Source of the DNA: Serinus canaria
Lineage: Eukaryota; Chordata; Aves; Passeriformes; Fringillidae
Reading direction: 5' to 3'
NCBI RefSeq assembly: GCF_022539315.1
Contig: NC_066317.1
Span: 43,494,435 to 43,558,434 of the forward strand
DNA length: 64,000 bases
Shown: piece after piece, positions 40,373 to 53,917 of the stretch
Position numbering within the stretch: the first letter of the stretch is position 1
Layout of the letters: each line of letters begins with the position of its first letter
Program-made: the position numbers and the translations under genes
The notes under the pieces: model-generated
Told to the model about the DNA's origin: nothing
Database searches by the model: none
Seen by the model: the letters and a program-made list of their open reading frames with translations, nothing else

Positions 40373-43300
40373 ATGCATCATTAAGACTCCATGTAATTAT
40401 TGGCCGGATTGGTAACTAAAGAGAAGTCATCTGTTCAAGAATCTTTTAACTTTTATTTTACTATTCTTCAAAATTACTGTTGGGAAAGGAAATGACTTTG
40501 TGGTGTGAAAGGATGTGAAGGATATTCCAGAATGAGGTCAAATATCTCCTCTGCAATAGACTGAGAACTGTACACTTTACTGCCATTTGGAGGAAGAAAA
40601 TTGTTCAGGGTGGTCAGAATTGGCTCTGAGTTGTGAAGGGAATGTATCTGAACTGGACAGGGAACAACCAAGAGACAGCCAATTGTTCCTGAGTATATTC
40701 TGGGGTGAATTTTATTATCACAATCACATATTTGCTTATGGACAAGTCTTCAGTGAGATGTTCTGGTTTGGGAGAGCTGTGATATGTAAGTGGTGGAACT
40801 GGGAAGTTGGGAGGAATTTGACTGAGTCTTTTTGTCATCCTTGTGAAATTTCTGCTGGAACATTAGTGTCTCAAAGGATTTGGCTTTAGTGGCTTTTACT
40901 GAGCTGTGTTCCCAGGCTTGCTGCTGCAAGTATAAGTGCACGTATTTAGTATTAGTGAGTGCTCCAGTTAAACAGGAGAAAATTTTCCCTATTAAGCAGT
41001 TATCTTCTGCAGCACCAGTTCTGGGGTTTAAAGCATATAATGACCTCACCTGACCTCACTGGCAGATGAAAATACTTGACACCTGAGGCACTGAACTACA
41101 GGGTGGACAACAGAAGAGAACCCAGAAAGTATTTTCTCATTAAACTCTGAAGTTTCTTGTATTCCATAAGAAAATATAACACTGATAAATGCCTGCATTT
41201 TCAATTTAGAATGTTTAAATGAAAGTCCTGGAGACAAATCACTATTCAACTTCTGGTTCTACTTAGTCTAATTTTTCTGTTATGCTTACCTTGTTTTGGA
41301 TTTTTAAGATATGCTTGTTCAAAAAAAGGATTCACAGAAAATTTACAGTCTAAAAAACCTCTGAAAATTATTTTATAGATATACAACAATAATGAACATG
41401 GAAAATTAACATCTAGAGTTTTTTGACCTTGATGTGTTCCTTCAGAAATGTTTAAGTTCTTTATGTGAAACAAGAAAAACAAGCCCAAGCAATTGGATCA
41501 AATGACTCCCTTGAAGGAAATAATGAATTTATGTCTGCAGCCTTGAGAAAAATTAACCCAAATGGTTACATCCATGTAATAGGAATTATTCAAATAACTT
41601 TCCTTCACATAAATTTATGTGCCTGAAAAGTAATTTTCTTTTTAACTTGTACCTGTTGACCTTCATGTCAAATTTCATTCTCAGAACACTGGGAAAAAAA
41701 GTTTGTATATTTAGGCCTAATTCACAAATACCTCAGTAACACAAAGCAATCCCTCCTAAAAGAAAATTAAAAGTAAAGACAACAGCTTGGCTAGGCAGTT
41801 TTGAAATAGACAAGGCTTATAGAAATTCTTTTAAAGTGCTGGGCTTAAAATAAATTCAAAAATTGTTCCTTAGGTGATGGAACAATCTAAGGATTCCCCT
41901 TTTGGTTTTTTCGTAAAGTCTCAAAAGTTACTTAATTTTATTTTTCTTGATTGTCAAAAATATTAGGCCACATTTTATATAATAGTTTTCTGTTGTTCTT
42001 AACATGAATTTTGTTGCTGGAATGTATCTTCTTTGTTATAAAGCTTCCCTAAGGACAGCAGTAGCAGAAGGAGGAAGAGAATTTACAAATGTTCTCCTCT
42101 TTTGTCAAAAAGAAGCTATATTTTAGGGTATTCTCCTTTTTTCTTTTATTCATCTGGTTCCATTTTCTTTTTTTTTTTTATTTGTCAGGAGAAAAAACAA
42201 AGTATGAGGGCGTTGTCAATCTTCTGTTCTTTTTACAAAATTAGAAGCAAAAAGACAAAAACAGGGTAACATAAGGGCCAGAGCAATTGAAATAACATAT
42301 CCAGAAGTGTCAAATCTTGATTTCCTTCCTATTTGGAGAGAGCCTCTGGAGGTCTGTGATCCAACATATTATTCAAAGTGGGCTCAACCAGAGCTGGTTG
42401 CTCATGTCCTTGCCCACTAGGGCTTTAAATATGTCATCCGAAGAAGATGATCACTGAATTCTTAGTAAGACTTTAAGACTGGCTGGATACACAGGTGTAT
42501 TTTTAATATATGTGTGTATGCAGATGTATATATACATGTATATTATAATGCATAAATTATACCTCAAACCAAAATTTTCTAGAATTTTTACATGTAAATC
42601 CTATGTATGTCATATGTGAACATTATTTCATTGTGATAACTGCTGATATTGAACTTCAATATGTTTTATATTATATTTCAGCACTGGCATTTTTTGATGT
42701 TTTCAGGTATTAGTTATTTAAGAGCAGTCTGTTGGTAGATAATTTCAAATTCACTGTTACCACAGTTGCTTGTTTCCCTTTAATGAGGAAAATCAATTAT
42801 GTTGAGATTAGTAATGCCCAGAGTTTGATCTCTGGTGTATTTTCCATCAGTCACATCCCAAATACAAAGTTTGTTTAGGCTGTGTGTGTCATTCAAACCA
42901 ATTTCACTCATACTGTGTACTCTTTGCTTCTAACCTTCACTTTCATCTAGGCTCTTCTTTTTCTTACAGCAATTTGTGATACTTCCTGATGGTTGTGATA
43001 CTTTCTGTGCCAAAATCTATTAGCTTTAGATGAAATGCCCTTGAACTTTAAGAAATTTTATAATCAATTTTCTTACCTCTGAATTTCTATTAGTTCTTGC
43101 TCACTTTTTATCAGTTGTAGAGTTTCTGGGTAGATAGGTCTTATTGATGAGAGTTTCACAAAAGGATTAAAATACTACAAATATTCTTTAATGCTAGAAC
43201 AAATAAATCTTGCAAGTTGAACATTGTGGTACTTGTGGAAAGTTCACCTTGTGATAAAAAAATTTGGGATAAGAAAGTGTCAGTGGTGAGTTTGAAATAA

Positions 43301-46300
43301 ACATCATTAGACTAAGAAGTGAGGAAAAGCTGGAGTAGAGTGGAGGATCATTGCAACATGTTATTCTGCTAAAGGAGCTAAGAGAAGATGGAAGGGGCAA
43401 GAGGAACCAGTGACAAACATGCCAGGCCAAAGCAATTTGGTTTACATAATTAAAGCTGTTTACCTTATAAACGAGCTTTCATAACCTAAATATTGCATTA
43501 CTAGCATCTTTGCTAAGATTATCACAAAATATGAACCTTTTCTGACCTGCTCATGAATTTTCTCATAAATGACACCGACATGTACAGGGTGAGGAGAACT
43601 TTCTTTGGATTTACTTTTTCAGTCTGGAGCACTTGACAATCCAATTCTTAGCAGTCCTGAGAGGCTCAACACACTAGAAGTTGTACTGTTAAAATCATTA
43701 CCCAGTTTTTGTCTGCAGCTAAATTGAGATATCCCTTTTCATTTTGCTTGCATTGTTTATCTTCAGTTAATGCTGTTTTATCAGAGAAAGTTGATAGTTT
43801 TCAATAATGACTAAAATGAGAAGCTTTTTCGGAAAGGACAGTTCCTAAGAGTTGTAATCTCCACAGCAAAACCTGGGCTTTGAGAATTCCATATACAGAA
43901 GCAATTTTACACTCTAGTACCACCAAATACCTATGTGCAGATGTCACTGTCAACTTCCAAACATTGAGTCGTGGTCAGCTTAATTGGATATACCACACTG
44001 GATATAAAGATTTTTAAAAAGCTTTTGCATGTTGTGAGAGAATTGGTAGCCAGTATAGGAAATAGATCTGAATTCGTTTTAAAATCCAAGGAAAATCTCC
44101 ATGTGAGCTCACAAGTCATCTGTTTTATTTTTCCTGTAGTTATGTACTCAGCAACAACAATTTCCAGGGCTGAGCATATCTTTCCAGGCAGGCTGCAGAT
44201 GCTGACTAGAAGAATATCATAATAAAATCAGGAGACCAGCAGATGAGTTTGGAATTGAGGCACTCTGGAAAATACTGTGGAGAATGTCTACTGACTGTAG
44301 CAAATATATTCACATCGTACCTATGAGTGTCAGAGAGAAAGGGGATATTGAGGTGAGATACACATACTCTGTAAAGTCCTTTGACAGACAGGTTTCCTGA
44401 ATTCCAAAATAATAGGAATAATATAATGAAAAATAATCTATTTCAGGGTTAGGTTTGAATGCAGACTTTTTTCCTCCCAGTTTCACCAGCCTGGAGGATA
44501 AATTAAAGTTTTACTCTCTCTTCCTTGGAGGAAGTGGATTTAATTAGGCCCTCCAGTGCATTTACAAAGCACTCAGTGTACATTATATGTTATTTCTCTC
44601 TCTGGTTTCAAAGAAATAGTGGTACAGCTGCCATTTTGAATAATTTTTGCTTTTCACATCTTCAGCTACATTCCAGAAATACTTCTTTAGTTTGCTCTCA
44701 GTACTTTTTCACAGGTGCAAAAAAAGGGGATTCTGAATGATTCTGCTAATGGTTCATTCCCACCAAAAAGCAACAGTCGCCTCAGTAGTCATTCTCTGTA
44801 GACTCTCTGTGATAAAATATTTGTCTTTCTCAATGGGAGAAAATAATTTTCAGCTCTTCATGTACAAAATATAGGCAAAATAATGTCAAAAATATTTTTT
44901 TAGTCCTGTCTACACCAGGAATGAAAACAGGTCCCCTCCTATTCAGTAAGGAGGCTGGTTGCCAAAAGTCATTGTCTGTAGTGCCTCATACTACAGAGGT
45001 TTCATAGCTCATGGCTATGATGAACATCAGTAACTTTTTTTTAAATAGAAACACCATATTAGAATCTTGAATCTAAAAAGCAACAGGAATACACTCTGGT
45101 TAGTTTATATTGTTTTCAAAACGAGATAAAAGATTCATTTTTTTACTTGAGTGGGCTAGAAAATGAAATTTCTTCTATTTGGGGGAAAGGGGGAACTTAT
45201 TTGTGGAAAAACATTTCCTTAATTCGGGACCAAAAATAATAGCCACAGTTTTCTGGGTTGCCATGTCCCATGGGATGACCTTTTCTCATTTAATGTCTTT
45301 TCAAGATGCTTCCAGTTCAACCAGGGAGTGAAAGGAGGTGTAAGAAATCTATATGTTATCTTTCCTATTTTCTGGGAACAGAGAGCCAAAATTATTTGGG
45401 AGGAGGATTGGCAGAGTGATGAATTTTCCACATAAACCTCCTATGGAAAAAGAAGACTTTAAACCTTTACACCTTAGATTACTTTTATTACGAGCTAGAA
45501 ATTTAAATTATAAAATCAGGACAGTATCTATAATAACCTTCACACTACTAAATTTTGAAGACCAACAGACTAACAGATCGAAATTGCTAGATAGGTCTAA
45601 TATTCCTCCTAAAAAGTCTATGCTAGAAACTATTTTTTTGCTTAAAATCTTTTTACTTTCTAGTGGGGAGTTATAAATTTGATGGCTGTTTTCAGTTCGG
45701 AATTATACTGTGGTAAAGGGGATGGATGTTCAGAATTGCTAAAAAAGACTTTAATGCCAATTATTACTAAACTGCCATTAACAAAATTACAGTAAAGTGG
45801 TACCATAGTGCTATAAGTACTTGAGAAAATAATATTTCACTGTTGACTATTCAAAATAGGGCAGAAACACAAAGTTGGATATTTTAAATGCAGTGTTTAA
45901 TTGGTTTTGATTTGATAATTAACTTGGGTGTAAACTATATAGGTCTTTAGAAAGCCTGGATAACTGTGGATCAGTTTGGATCCAGTCATTTCCCCTTTCT
46001 CATCCTTGAGGAAGAGCTTTGGCTAATCTGAGGCTCAGCCCTGGAAATGAACCAAATACAAATACAACCCAGCTAAAACCCACTGTAATCACATGTTGGC
46101 TACAAGTAAAAGCTCTTCATTGTATGATGATGAGCACTGGTAAAGCAGCTGCTTTTTGAGGAAGAGAAAATTAAAGAACTCCATGATGGTTTATGTTTTA
46201 AAGCCATATATTAAGGCATATTGACAAAGTTTGGGCTCATATCTTAGGAGCCAATAATATTTCACAAAACAAGCAAGACTTCTGAAGTCTCTGAATGAAT

Positions 46301-49189
46301 AACTTGCCAACTTGACTTTACATTTTGTGGTGTCTAATGTATTGAGGTCTTATAACTCTGCTGGACAGAATCAGTTTCCATAACCTGTTAAATATCTTCC
46401 AAAGGAAGGATGTTTGCAAACTTTAGTGTGTTAGACATTTCCAGTGACAGTAAACTGTAGTGAGCATATATGGCATATGTCAGAATCCGTGAAAAAGAAA
46501 AGAAAATAGTTTGCTAAAGGTACAATGAAATTGATACCTGAAGGAAAGAGGAAATCTTTATCAAGTCAGAAAAATTATTTCAGGTACATGGCTTGCTTAA
46601 TTTCTTGTGTTGCAGTTCTTATATCAGAAATAACAAACGAAAAACAAACAGAAAAAAACAATTTTTTTTTTCAATATGATTGATATTTATTATATATTAT
46701 AGCCTTTATTTACTTACATGGACAAGCAAAAAAAATATTCTTTGGTCTATTTCAATATTTCTGCTTTCTATTTCTACTTCGCACTTCTGCAAATTTCTGC
46801 TGTATGAGGCACAATGAATAAATGTTCTTCTTCATGATACCGTTGACTTTTATGTGGCTCTAAATTCTCTCTTTCCCAGATAGGAAACACTCTTGTCTTT
46901 CATGGCTCTTCAGACAGAAGCTATACCATAATTTTTAATCCTTTCTGCTGTTTTTTTGCTGTATGTGTTCCTACTCTGTTTCTGCTGTTGAGATGGAATT
47001 ACCATCACTACATGCAGTTTTTAGTTCATTGCATAACAAGAATTTAGAAAATATTTTTTATGATGCCACTGTATGCTCAGCCTCTCCTTTTGCCTGTTGT
47101 GCTATGTATCTTTTAATTTTAACTGAGCCTGAAATTCAGTTGCAGATTAAGAGCCACAGTGACATAGTTTTGGGTTTGTTTCTGGATTGGTAGATGATAT
47201 AATAGACTTTAATAGTCATTTATAATTAGAAGTATTTTTTAATCACTGGATACCATTTTATTTAGTACAGGGAGTTTCATATGCAGTTTAATTTCCTAGT
47301 TCTCCATTTCAATTTGGTGAAATTAGCAAATTTTATCGTTTTATTTCTTTTCTTGTTCTGAATAATATAAAAAAACCCAGTTTTTAATACCTGCCTTCGC
47401 AAAACTATTAACAATCTCCCTCTTTATATAAAAATAAATAAATCAGTCACATATTCCAACTTCTGGTTTTATATTTAGTTTTTCATTTTTGTTAATTTAT
47501 ATTTTCTTTATTAATTAGTTTTTTTAGCCAATTTAACTGCATATGGAAATCAGATTTGCAAGTATGTAGTTCACAATCAAGTCCTCTTTTTTTTATTTGA
47601 TTTTAAACCAGCTCTTGTTTCATCCAACCATTGCTCACAGCAAACCAAGGCTAAGAGTGCAGAGAGCTCCCCCATTCCTGCCACCTGCTCACTCTGGAGA
47701 CACCAGATGGGGATTTGAGGGCCAGAAATCCCTCTGCTTTGTCTTCCTTTTAATGATCAGAGAGAGGAAGATTGGAAAAAGTCTATTATCCTAGAAAGGC
47801 TGTACTTCCTCTGTACCTCTGCTCCAGTCCCTGCTCAGGATCCCTTCTGGCTCTGTCTCTTTCTCGAGTAAAGCTCATCTCTGACCCTAAAGGCATTTGC
47901 CATTAGCTTGGAAGAATGTCCCTTTTGCAGGTTCCCAAATTTGGACTCTCTGTATGTGAATCACCTTTCGTTCCTCAGTGCAAAGAGGGTTACTTGGACA
48001 CCTTTCAGAGTTACAAGTTCAATTATATTTCATTTGAGTATTGTTATGCAGTTCTAATATTTGGTTTCCGATCACTTTATATCCTTGGGATCTCTCCTAA
48101 CAGATGCTTCAACAGGAGTTGGTTCCTCACACTTATCAGGGAGGTGTTAGCAGTTGTGTGCTGTTTGATCCATAGCTGGGCAGCAATTTTAAAATCCTGC
48201 ATGGTAGGGTATGCTGGAAGGAATGTTTGTATGGTGGACTTAGTACTGTTTGTCTCTATTTCTGTCCACTGGCTCATTGCTGGAAACCAGCAGTAGTATC
48301 TCATCAAAGAAAAGGATAAGTATCCTGTGAAAGGACAATATTGGGATGTGTTGGTGTTTATCTGTACAAAAATCAGCAACACCTATATTTAATAGTCTGT
48401 GTTCACATTTACACACATGCAAACCTGACCATTAAAAGTTATAGAAAACATTTAAATTGTTTTATTATTTCATTCTGAAGACATACTTGTCTTATGAGTA
48501 CTATGCTAATTCTAATTTTTAGCATAAAGTTGTAAATATGTTTAAATAATTATAAGTTCAAACTGGTTTTAGCATTTGATTTTAATATTAAAGAAATCAG
48601 AAAAAATTGCATCTGGTATTGACTAGATTAATACCCCACAAAAAACCATCCTTATATTTCTACTCTATGACAGCAGGGTTCAGCATGGTCTAAAACCCTG
48701 CACTGAAAATGTTGCTTATATAGAAACTTCAGACAAAGTAAGCCTCCATTTCAGTGAAATCGAAAAGGTGGTCCATGTCCAGGAAATAAGAAAATTAAGG
48801 ATTGCATTTTAAAAGCAGGAGATCTTTTAAAATAAATAGCTGAGTGGAGACCTAGAGGCTTATGTTTTATCTCAAATTATTTGTAAACAACATTCTGTGT
48901 CAGAGATTGGTATGGAGTTACTGAAAGAGCTGTATGCAAGCCAGACCAGGAGATGTGAGATGAGTTTATAGGAAACAGACCCTGTTCACTTAGACTTCCT
49001 TAAACAAAGTTTGCTGACTGGGGTCACAGACCAATGAAGATAAAATAATGATAACAAAATAAATATTTCTGCTTGATCTCCATTGCTCACATACTCCTGC
49101 TATGTAAAAAATGTAATGAAACAGTCTTTCATCTTTGTTTACATTAATAAGCTAATGCTTTGTCTTTTTTTTTTTTTTTAAAGATTTGC

Positions 49190-49910
49190 ATCCTGTGTAA
49201 AACATTAGCAAAAATTAAATTCCACTGGCATAATGGTAGGGCTGTACTGCCTGGGTTGCCCTCTCAGGAGCTTTCCTGCCACAGACTTTGTGAGCTGTCC
49301 TGTGTTCTCTGCAACTTCCTTCCAAAGCTTTTCTATTTATTGCAAGGTGCCAGTGGAATTGCATTGAATTGTCAGAATGGAGGAATTGGTGGAGGCAACA
49401 GAGATGTCACATCTGGGTCAGTGGCAGTGCTTGGCCATACAGAGATGCCACCAAGTGTCCTGCCTGGCAATGTCCTACTTAGGCCTGCTTTTGCCATGGT
49501 CCTTCTCTCCTAATGGCTTGGGGTTCACTGCCTGGGCTTGAGTGATGGCTGCTATTGCTGCATGGTCCCATGTTTCTCTCCTTATCTCTTTCTTCCACTC
49601 TGGGAAAAACAGGGATCCACTCCCATATCCTGGAAGATTGAGGGGCAAGATGTAGGACCAGAGAGCCCTGGTTGTGGTTGTGTGCTTCTGCCCTTGCATT
49701 CTTCTAACTGGGATGTTTATGTGTCCTGTCCTGAGGCCCAGAAGGGAAGCTGCTCTGACAGGTCTGCACAGCCACAGCTCCTGATATTCAAGTGTCCTTC
49801 CTTCCCTTTCCATTCTCCCCCTAGCTCCAAGACTCAGTTCTTACCTATGCAGCTTTCACAGGTGTCAGTCCTAGTTCTGGGTTTGTGTAAGGATAGTTCT
49901 TGTAAAGCGT
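49190..49910. other. GC-richer segment of unknown nature
   Basis: About 720 bp are noticeably richer in G+C than the flanks. They are bounded on the left by a T run of about 17 (49165-49181). Overlapping frames of 112-124 codons exist on both strands but resemble no known protein. On the minus strand an AATAAA lies at 49333-49338 and the T run would read as a 3' poly(A). An inserted retrocopy, a solitary LTR or a non-coding exon are all possible; no terminal repeats were confirmed. Confidence 0.35.
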
Positions 49911-52900
49911 GATTTTTCCTTGAGGAGGGAAGCAAGAGAAGGTAAACCATATCTTGAAAAATGTGTAGCACAGCCAAATCTGAATGGAATTTCATTATAA
50001 AAAAAGAAATTCTCTGTCTGTATTTTGAACTCCTCCTGCAAGAAGTTTAATATGAGTTTTTCTGGAAAAAAAAAATTACAGGAATCCTAAATGAAGGAAA
50101 ATGTTAGACAGGCTAATTATAAGAGAGCCTACCCATTCATCATCATTTTCTGCTTTATCAGTTGTAAAGCCACTCAGTTCTGTGAGACTAGACACAAAGT
50201 TTCCAAAAATAAACTAACCTAATTCTTTGCCCTACTTTTCATTAATATTATATTTTACAGTGAGATAGGCAGTAAATTCTTACAAAATCCATCTAAATTA
50301 ACATCTAGTTTTGTAAACAATGTGAAGCATCATAGAGGGTTCTTGAATGGGCTTCTGCTGCAGTATGATAACCCACTGCTCAGTTTCACTTTCTATAGGT
50401 CAAGAATTACCTTCATTGGGTCAACATTGCCAAAATTCTTTAATTCAAACCCAGGTTCAAGAAATATTTCCCAGAAGTTTTATCCTTTGTACTTCAGCTT
50501 CAAATTTTTGTCCTTCACAAAGTTAATAGTACTAAGCAATACCAAACAGTGCTGTTGAAAAGTAGAGCAAAATATATGTCTGAATTATAGCAACAGCTGA
50601 GTAGACAGTATCATATTGATAGATGTTTTGATCAGAAGGTGTTTTCACTCTGCAAAACATTTCAACAGACTGATAATGGTTCATCCTACAGTATTAAAAT
50701 TCTGCAGAAATCAGCTATAGTTTTCTGGTTGTGGCATGGCAAGAATGGAAAGTGAGAAAGGGAGACACTTCTTCCCTAGGGCAAAAGTACAAATGGACTT
50801 GAAGGGGCATTTCTCAGATGGTAAAAGAGGCTGCATGTTGAGGAAAAAAAAAAAATGAGTAGCAATAGCAGAAAAGTGGTGATCAAGGCAGGAACCCTTT
50901 CTTCTGCCACTGCAAAGTGGCAATGCACTTGGTTCTCTGGCAGAGATTCACTTCCAGAGGTCTGGAGCTGTGAATCCTCCAAGGCACAGCTTATGTGCTT
51001 GCATGTGAGTGAAATGAAACAAGTTGTCCTGAAAAAATAGGTAGAAGAGAAAAGAAATTTTCTTGTCAGCCCTTAAGTGCCAAGCAACTAGAGCAGGAAA
51101 TAATTTCTAAGCTGAATTGTTTAACATGGTCTTTGAGGAGTGGAGAGGGAGCAGAAGAAAAGTAAGCTGTCACCAAGCTCTGAGCTCCTTCATGCACCAT
51201 GGGAATTAGGGGATTTCAGGAACTGCTGGTGAAGCTGCCTGGAGAGGTGACATATGTACTGTGGATTTTCATATTAAGTGCTAACACATATTCATTTTTT
51301 AGAGAACAATAAAAGTCCCATGTAGTATACTTATTCATCTTGCATTTCAAGCCAAGTATTTTATATTTTTCTGTTTAATAATTTTTCTGCAGTCTATGAG
51401 GCAGCCAAAGCTAGTGATATTGCAAGTAAAACAGAAAGATTCCTATATTAAAATTTGCTTTTCATCCCCCATGAAATAAAACTCACCACATCCAAAAAAT
51501 GAAAAAAACAGTAACAGTTCTGTTCTCCCACTTCTGTAAGTCCATGTAGCAGCAGCAAGATTAACACATTCCCATTACCTCAGTGAGAGCCTGCCTTCTG
51601 TGCATTAATTAGGTTGGTGGATGCATGTATGTCATGAGGAAGTTGCATTTTTTTAGCTTTGTACCCTAAACTTCTACTACCTTTCTCAATTGTTGTCCGA
51701 AATGTCCCTATATGGCTGTAGCAACCATGTTTAATTTTCTCCAAAGTAGATGAAGTTAGTGTTTTAGTAGGGGAAGAAAGGGAATCTGCAAATGAGTTGC
51801 ACCCATGTTCAACTCCAAAATATTGCTGATGGAGGACAGTAGAATTAATTGAGCCCTTTCTAGGAAACATGCCTCTTTTCAAAGATCAAAACAAAACACT
51901 GTGGTGGTTATAAAATTATACTAATTGAAAAGCTTTAGTGTCCATCAGGAAAAGGTGCAGCAGAAGTTGAAAGTATTCTCACTCTTGATTTTTCACACTG
52001 GTAATTTTGGCCCACATGCACTTAGAAATAAAGATTAAATCAGAATAAGAATGTGCTATAATTTATACAATATTCTGACTTTAGATTTTAATATTTAGGG
52101 TTTGTCTCATATTTGATCAGGAAAGAAGAGAGAATTATAAAATTGTATTAACATTTTACTACTAAAATTTGTCTCTGAAAGCAGATAATTTTTTTGGCCT
52201 GGGCCTGTGTGTTATTTTCCATTTTGTGCAGCCTCCCACACACTAATGACTTGTGCATGGAATTTCATACACTCTATGAATATATGTTCTTTTTAAGCAG
52301 AGTCTCCACAGAGGTGGAAAATGTGAATGTGAAATGAAGCTTGCCATTCCTAAAAGAAGGTTAAAGATCTAGGACTGTGTACAAGCCTATCCTGAAAGTC
52401 AGTTTGTCAAGGCATAATTTATGGAGGTTCAGTTGCCCAGGCATAATTCTGCATTTCTTTCAAGATAAATACTTTTATACTTTCAGGCATGTGATTTGTC
52501 AAGGCAGCTTTGTAGCCTGGTGGGCAATCAGAATTTGCCTTAGTGGACTGAAATGACCCAGAACAAACTCACTACTTAATCTTCTTTATTGCTGAAATCA
52601 ATAACCAGATCCATGCTAAGTGCTGACAGTTCTTGTGTAGGGAGTGAAAAGTAGAAGTGTCTGCTCCTTGAACTTCTAACATTTTATGAGCCAGAAGTTT
52701 TGCTTTCTTCTTTGACAATGAAATTTTTATTTTATAATTCATAAATTGATATGAGATTTTTTTTTTGTGCTAGCATACACATGCAATGACACAAGATTAA
52801 TGTATTATTTCAAATGCCATCATACAGACTGCCTAATACAGCAATCAGTATAAATTCTCCACACAGAAACCCAAGCAGGGAAAGGGGCCTCTGGCAGAGC

Positions 52901-53130
52901 CAGGCAGTGCAGGTGGGTAGCAAAGCTACAGCCAACCAGGGTGGCTCACAGTCTTCCCTTCTGGAGAGCCCTGCTCCAAATAGCAGTTTTCTCCATACCT
53001 TACACTAGAAGATCATTAATATAGCAAGGGGAATGTGTGGCAGGGTTCAGGTTATATAATGCATTTGAATGAGGAAGCACACCAAAAACTTAAAGTGGTT
53101 TTCCAAGTGTTGTATTTTAGAGGGTAGTAC

Positions 53131-53180
53131 TTACCTTTAAAGGCCCCTTCAAACCCAAGCTTATCTATGATTCTATGATT
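53131..53180 (+). mobile_element. CR1 LINE 3' tail remnant
   Basis: Reads CCTTCAAACCCAAGCTTATC followed by TATGATTCTATGATT, the CR1 3' terminus with its short terminal repeat. It lies about 630 bp before the DLC1 coding exon. Confidence 0.75.
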
Positions 53181-53805
53181 TATTCGTTTTATTACTACAC
53201 AACAACTGGTTTACTCTGCAGTTTCATGCAACACTTGTAATTACAACTTGGCCTGAAGAGAATGAATAATAACAATAAAAATAAAAGCCACTGAATGGGC
53301 TAAAGACACTCAGAAGATAAGTAGTTTATACATTTGGTAAATTTGGAAAAATCCTCAATTGTTCTCTACCTCTTTGGTAAACAGCCAGAATTCTACATTC
53401 CACAGCTATCTGTGGATGAGGAAGAAATACAGTTACAAAGCAACTATAAGCTATAATGTCATTTATACCCATTGAAATTATTCTCTTATGAGAGACACAG
53501 TTAAGAGGAGCTTGTTGTAAAATTTTGGCTCTGGAGCTACTTGCTTGTCCATGTGCCTGTTTATAGCATTTTTGTTTATTCGATATTGGAAAGTAATCAG
53601 AAAAAAATGTTATATTGAATTATGAGTGCCGTCAAGTTTTGTATGAAAAGTATTAAAACTTTAAACAAAACAGTCTTTTAAATTCCTGTCCTTCTGGTCC
53701 CACAGTCTTATCTTGTTTTACACTTTTGTTTAAACTGTTCCTTCCCTTTCTTTTTTTTTTATTTGGAGTTGATTCAATAACACAGTCTTTTTTTATTTCT
53801 TGCAG

Positions 53806-53917
53806 ATGTTAAAATGATGAAACCTTCTCTCCCTGAGGAGCAGTGCACAGCAGCCATGACATCTCCTCTGGTCCTCTGTGGAAGGTACATTGCAGTCTGC
53901 TGCTGAACTGTTATGAC
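53806..53917 (+). promoter_or_regulatory. DLC1: DLC1 5' leader within the coding exon, with two upstream ORFs
   Basis: The leader between the acceptor and the main ATG contains ATG TTA AAA TGA (53806-53817). Overlapping it is a 30-codon ORF at 53814-53906 that starts with a double ATG and ends TGC TGC TGA. It stops 11 nt before the main ATG at 53918. Both are out of frame with DLC1. Such short upstream ORFs commonly lower translation of the main frame; whether these are translated is inference. Confidence 0.6.

Larger units (their letters stand above)
39122..53805 (+). other. DLC1: Putative DLC1 intron 1
   Basis: No coding exon is recognised in this stretch. It would be removed by splicing from 39122 (GTAAGG) to 53805 (TTGCAG) if the candidate first exon is correct; otherwise it is upstream flank. 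It holds an A-rich run, a long CTTTC tract, a GC-richer island near 49.2-49.9 kb and a CR1 3' tail. All open frames are short and unlike known proteins. Confidence 0.45.

Noticed and set aside
39916..40374. 152-codon minus-strand frame rich in lysine and glutamate
   Set aside because: Most of it is the translation of the CTTTC repeat; the rest has no protein-like features.
45353..45676. 107-codon plus-strand frame
   Set aside because: AT-rich codon use and no recognisable domain; likely chance.
47916..48296. 126-codon plus-strand frame
   Set aside because: Unlike any protein I know, hydrophobic by composition, with no neighbouring exon signals; expected by chance in a window this long.
53843..53917. 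N-terminal extension of DLC1 from the GTG at 53843
   Set aside because: There is no ATG in this stretch, and the recalled human protein begins at the residue matching the ATG at 53918.
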